Of a stretch of DNA of 5,436 nt, positions 5,395 through 5,436 are shown in pieces. A model generated the notes under the pieces. That model searched no databases. It was not told the origin of the DNA and was given only the letters and a program-made list of their open reading frames with translations. The number at the start of each line of letters is the position of its first letter. Position 1 is the first letter of the stretch. Source of the stretch: Kingella denitrificans ATCC 33394 (GTDB lineage: Bacteria > Pseudomonadota > Gammaproteobacteria > Burkholderiales > Neisseriaceae); NCBI RefSeq assembly GCF_000190695.1, contig NZ_GL870929.1:1591287-1596722 (forward strand). Reading direction: 5' to 3'. The translations under genes were made by a program, and so were the position numbers.

Positions 5395-5436
5395 GTACTT
5401 ATACCCAAATCTGAGAAGATTAATATTTAATCAATT

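Larger units (their letters stand above)
4756..5436. other. Intergenic region upstream of the operon, no convincing gene
   Basis: These 681 bases contain no open frame of useful length and no recognisable tRNA or rRNA. What is visible: the dncV leader and candidate promoter dyads (4760-4901), two tiny plus-strand frames of 23 and 25 codons (4899-4970 and 4980-5057), a dyad cluster (5081-5169), an A6G7 homopolymer pair (5257-5269) and an 11-bp inverted repeat (5349-5394). G+C is visibly higher at about 4980-5170 than in the CBASS genes. The stretch may be a decayed gene or may encode a non-coding RNA. Neither is demonstrable from sequence alone. Confidence 0.6.

Noticed and set aside
1..5436. 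CRISPR array, tRNA, rRNA or transposase
   Set aside because: No regularly spaced repeats, no cloverleaf with anticodon and acceptor pairing, no rRNA-like conserved segments, and no transposase motif were seen on either strand.

Overview
The window holds a complete four-gene type II CBASS (cyclic-oligonucleotide-based anti-phage signalling system), all on the minus strand and running from about 4755 down to 356. Sequence composition is strongly AT-rich. The protein similarities I can recall (Vibrio DncV/CapV-like) point to a proteobacterium, probably a gamma-proteobacterium of the Acinetobacter/Moraxella/Pasteurella kind. No taxon-specific DNA signature was found, so the host is an inference only.

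Layout in transcription order (right to left): (1) 4756-5436, a stretch with no convincing gene that contains the operon's upstream region, several inverted repeats, an A6G7 tract and two very short open frames. (2) 3544-4755, a DncV-like CD-NTase (cyclic dinucleotide synthase) with a strong Shine-Dalgarno sequence. (3) 3050-3544, Cap3, a JAMM/JAB isopeptidase. (4) 1350-3053, Cap2, an E2-E1 fusion. (5) 356-1366, CapV, a patatin-like phospholipase effector. (6) 1-387, a small unrecognised ORF followed by short protein-like fragments in other frames, probably an unrelated or decaying locus.

Expected logic from the characterised family: Cap2 activates the C-terminal glycine of the CD-NTase and conjugates it to cellular targets, which primes the enzyme. 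Cap3 reverses the bond. On infection the CD-NTase makes a cyclic dinucleotide (3',3'-cGAMP in the closest characterised relative), which switches on CapV. CapV then hydrolyses membrane phospholipids and kills the infected cell.

The genes are packed with 1-bp, 4-bp and 17-bp overlaps, which implies one transcript and translational coupling. The main oddities are the gene order, with isopeptidase before the E2-E1 gene and effector last, opposite to the classic capV-dncV-cap2-cap3 arrangement. The CD-NTase is compact and ends in Gly. The capV ribosome-binding site lies inside the Cap2 zinc-knuckle codons. The dncV upstream region is rich in dyads.
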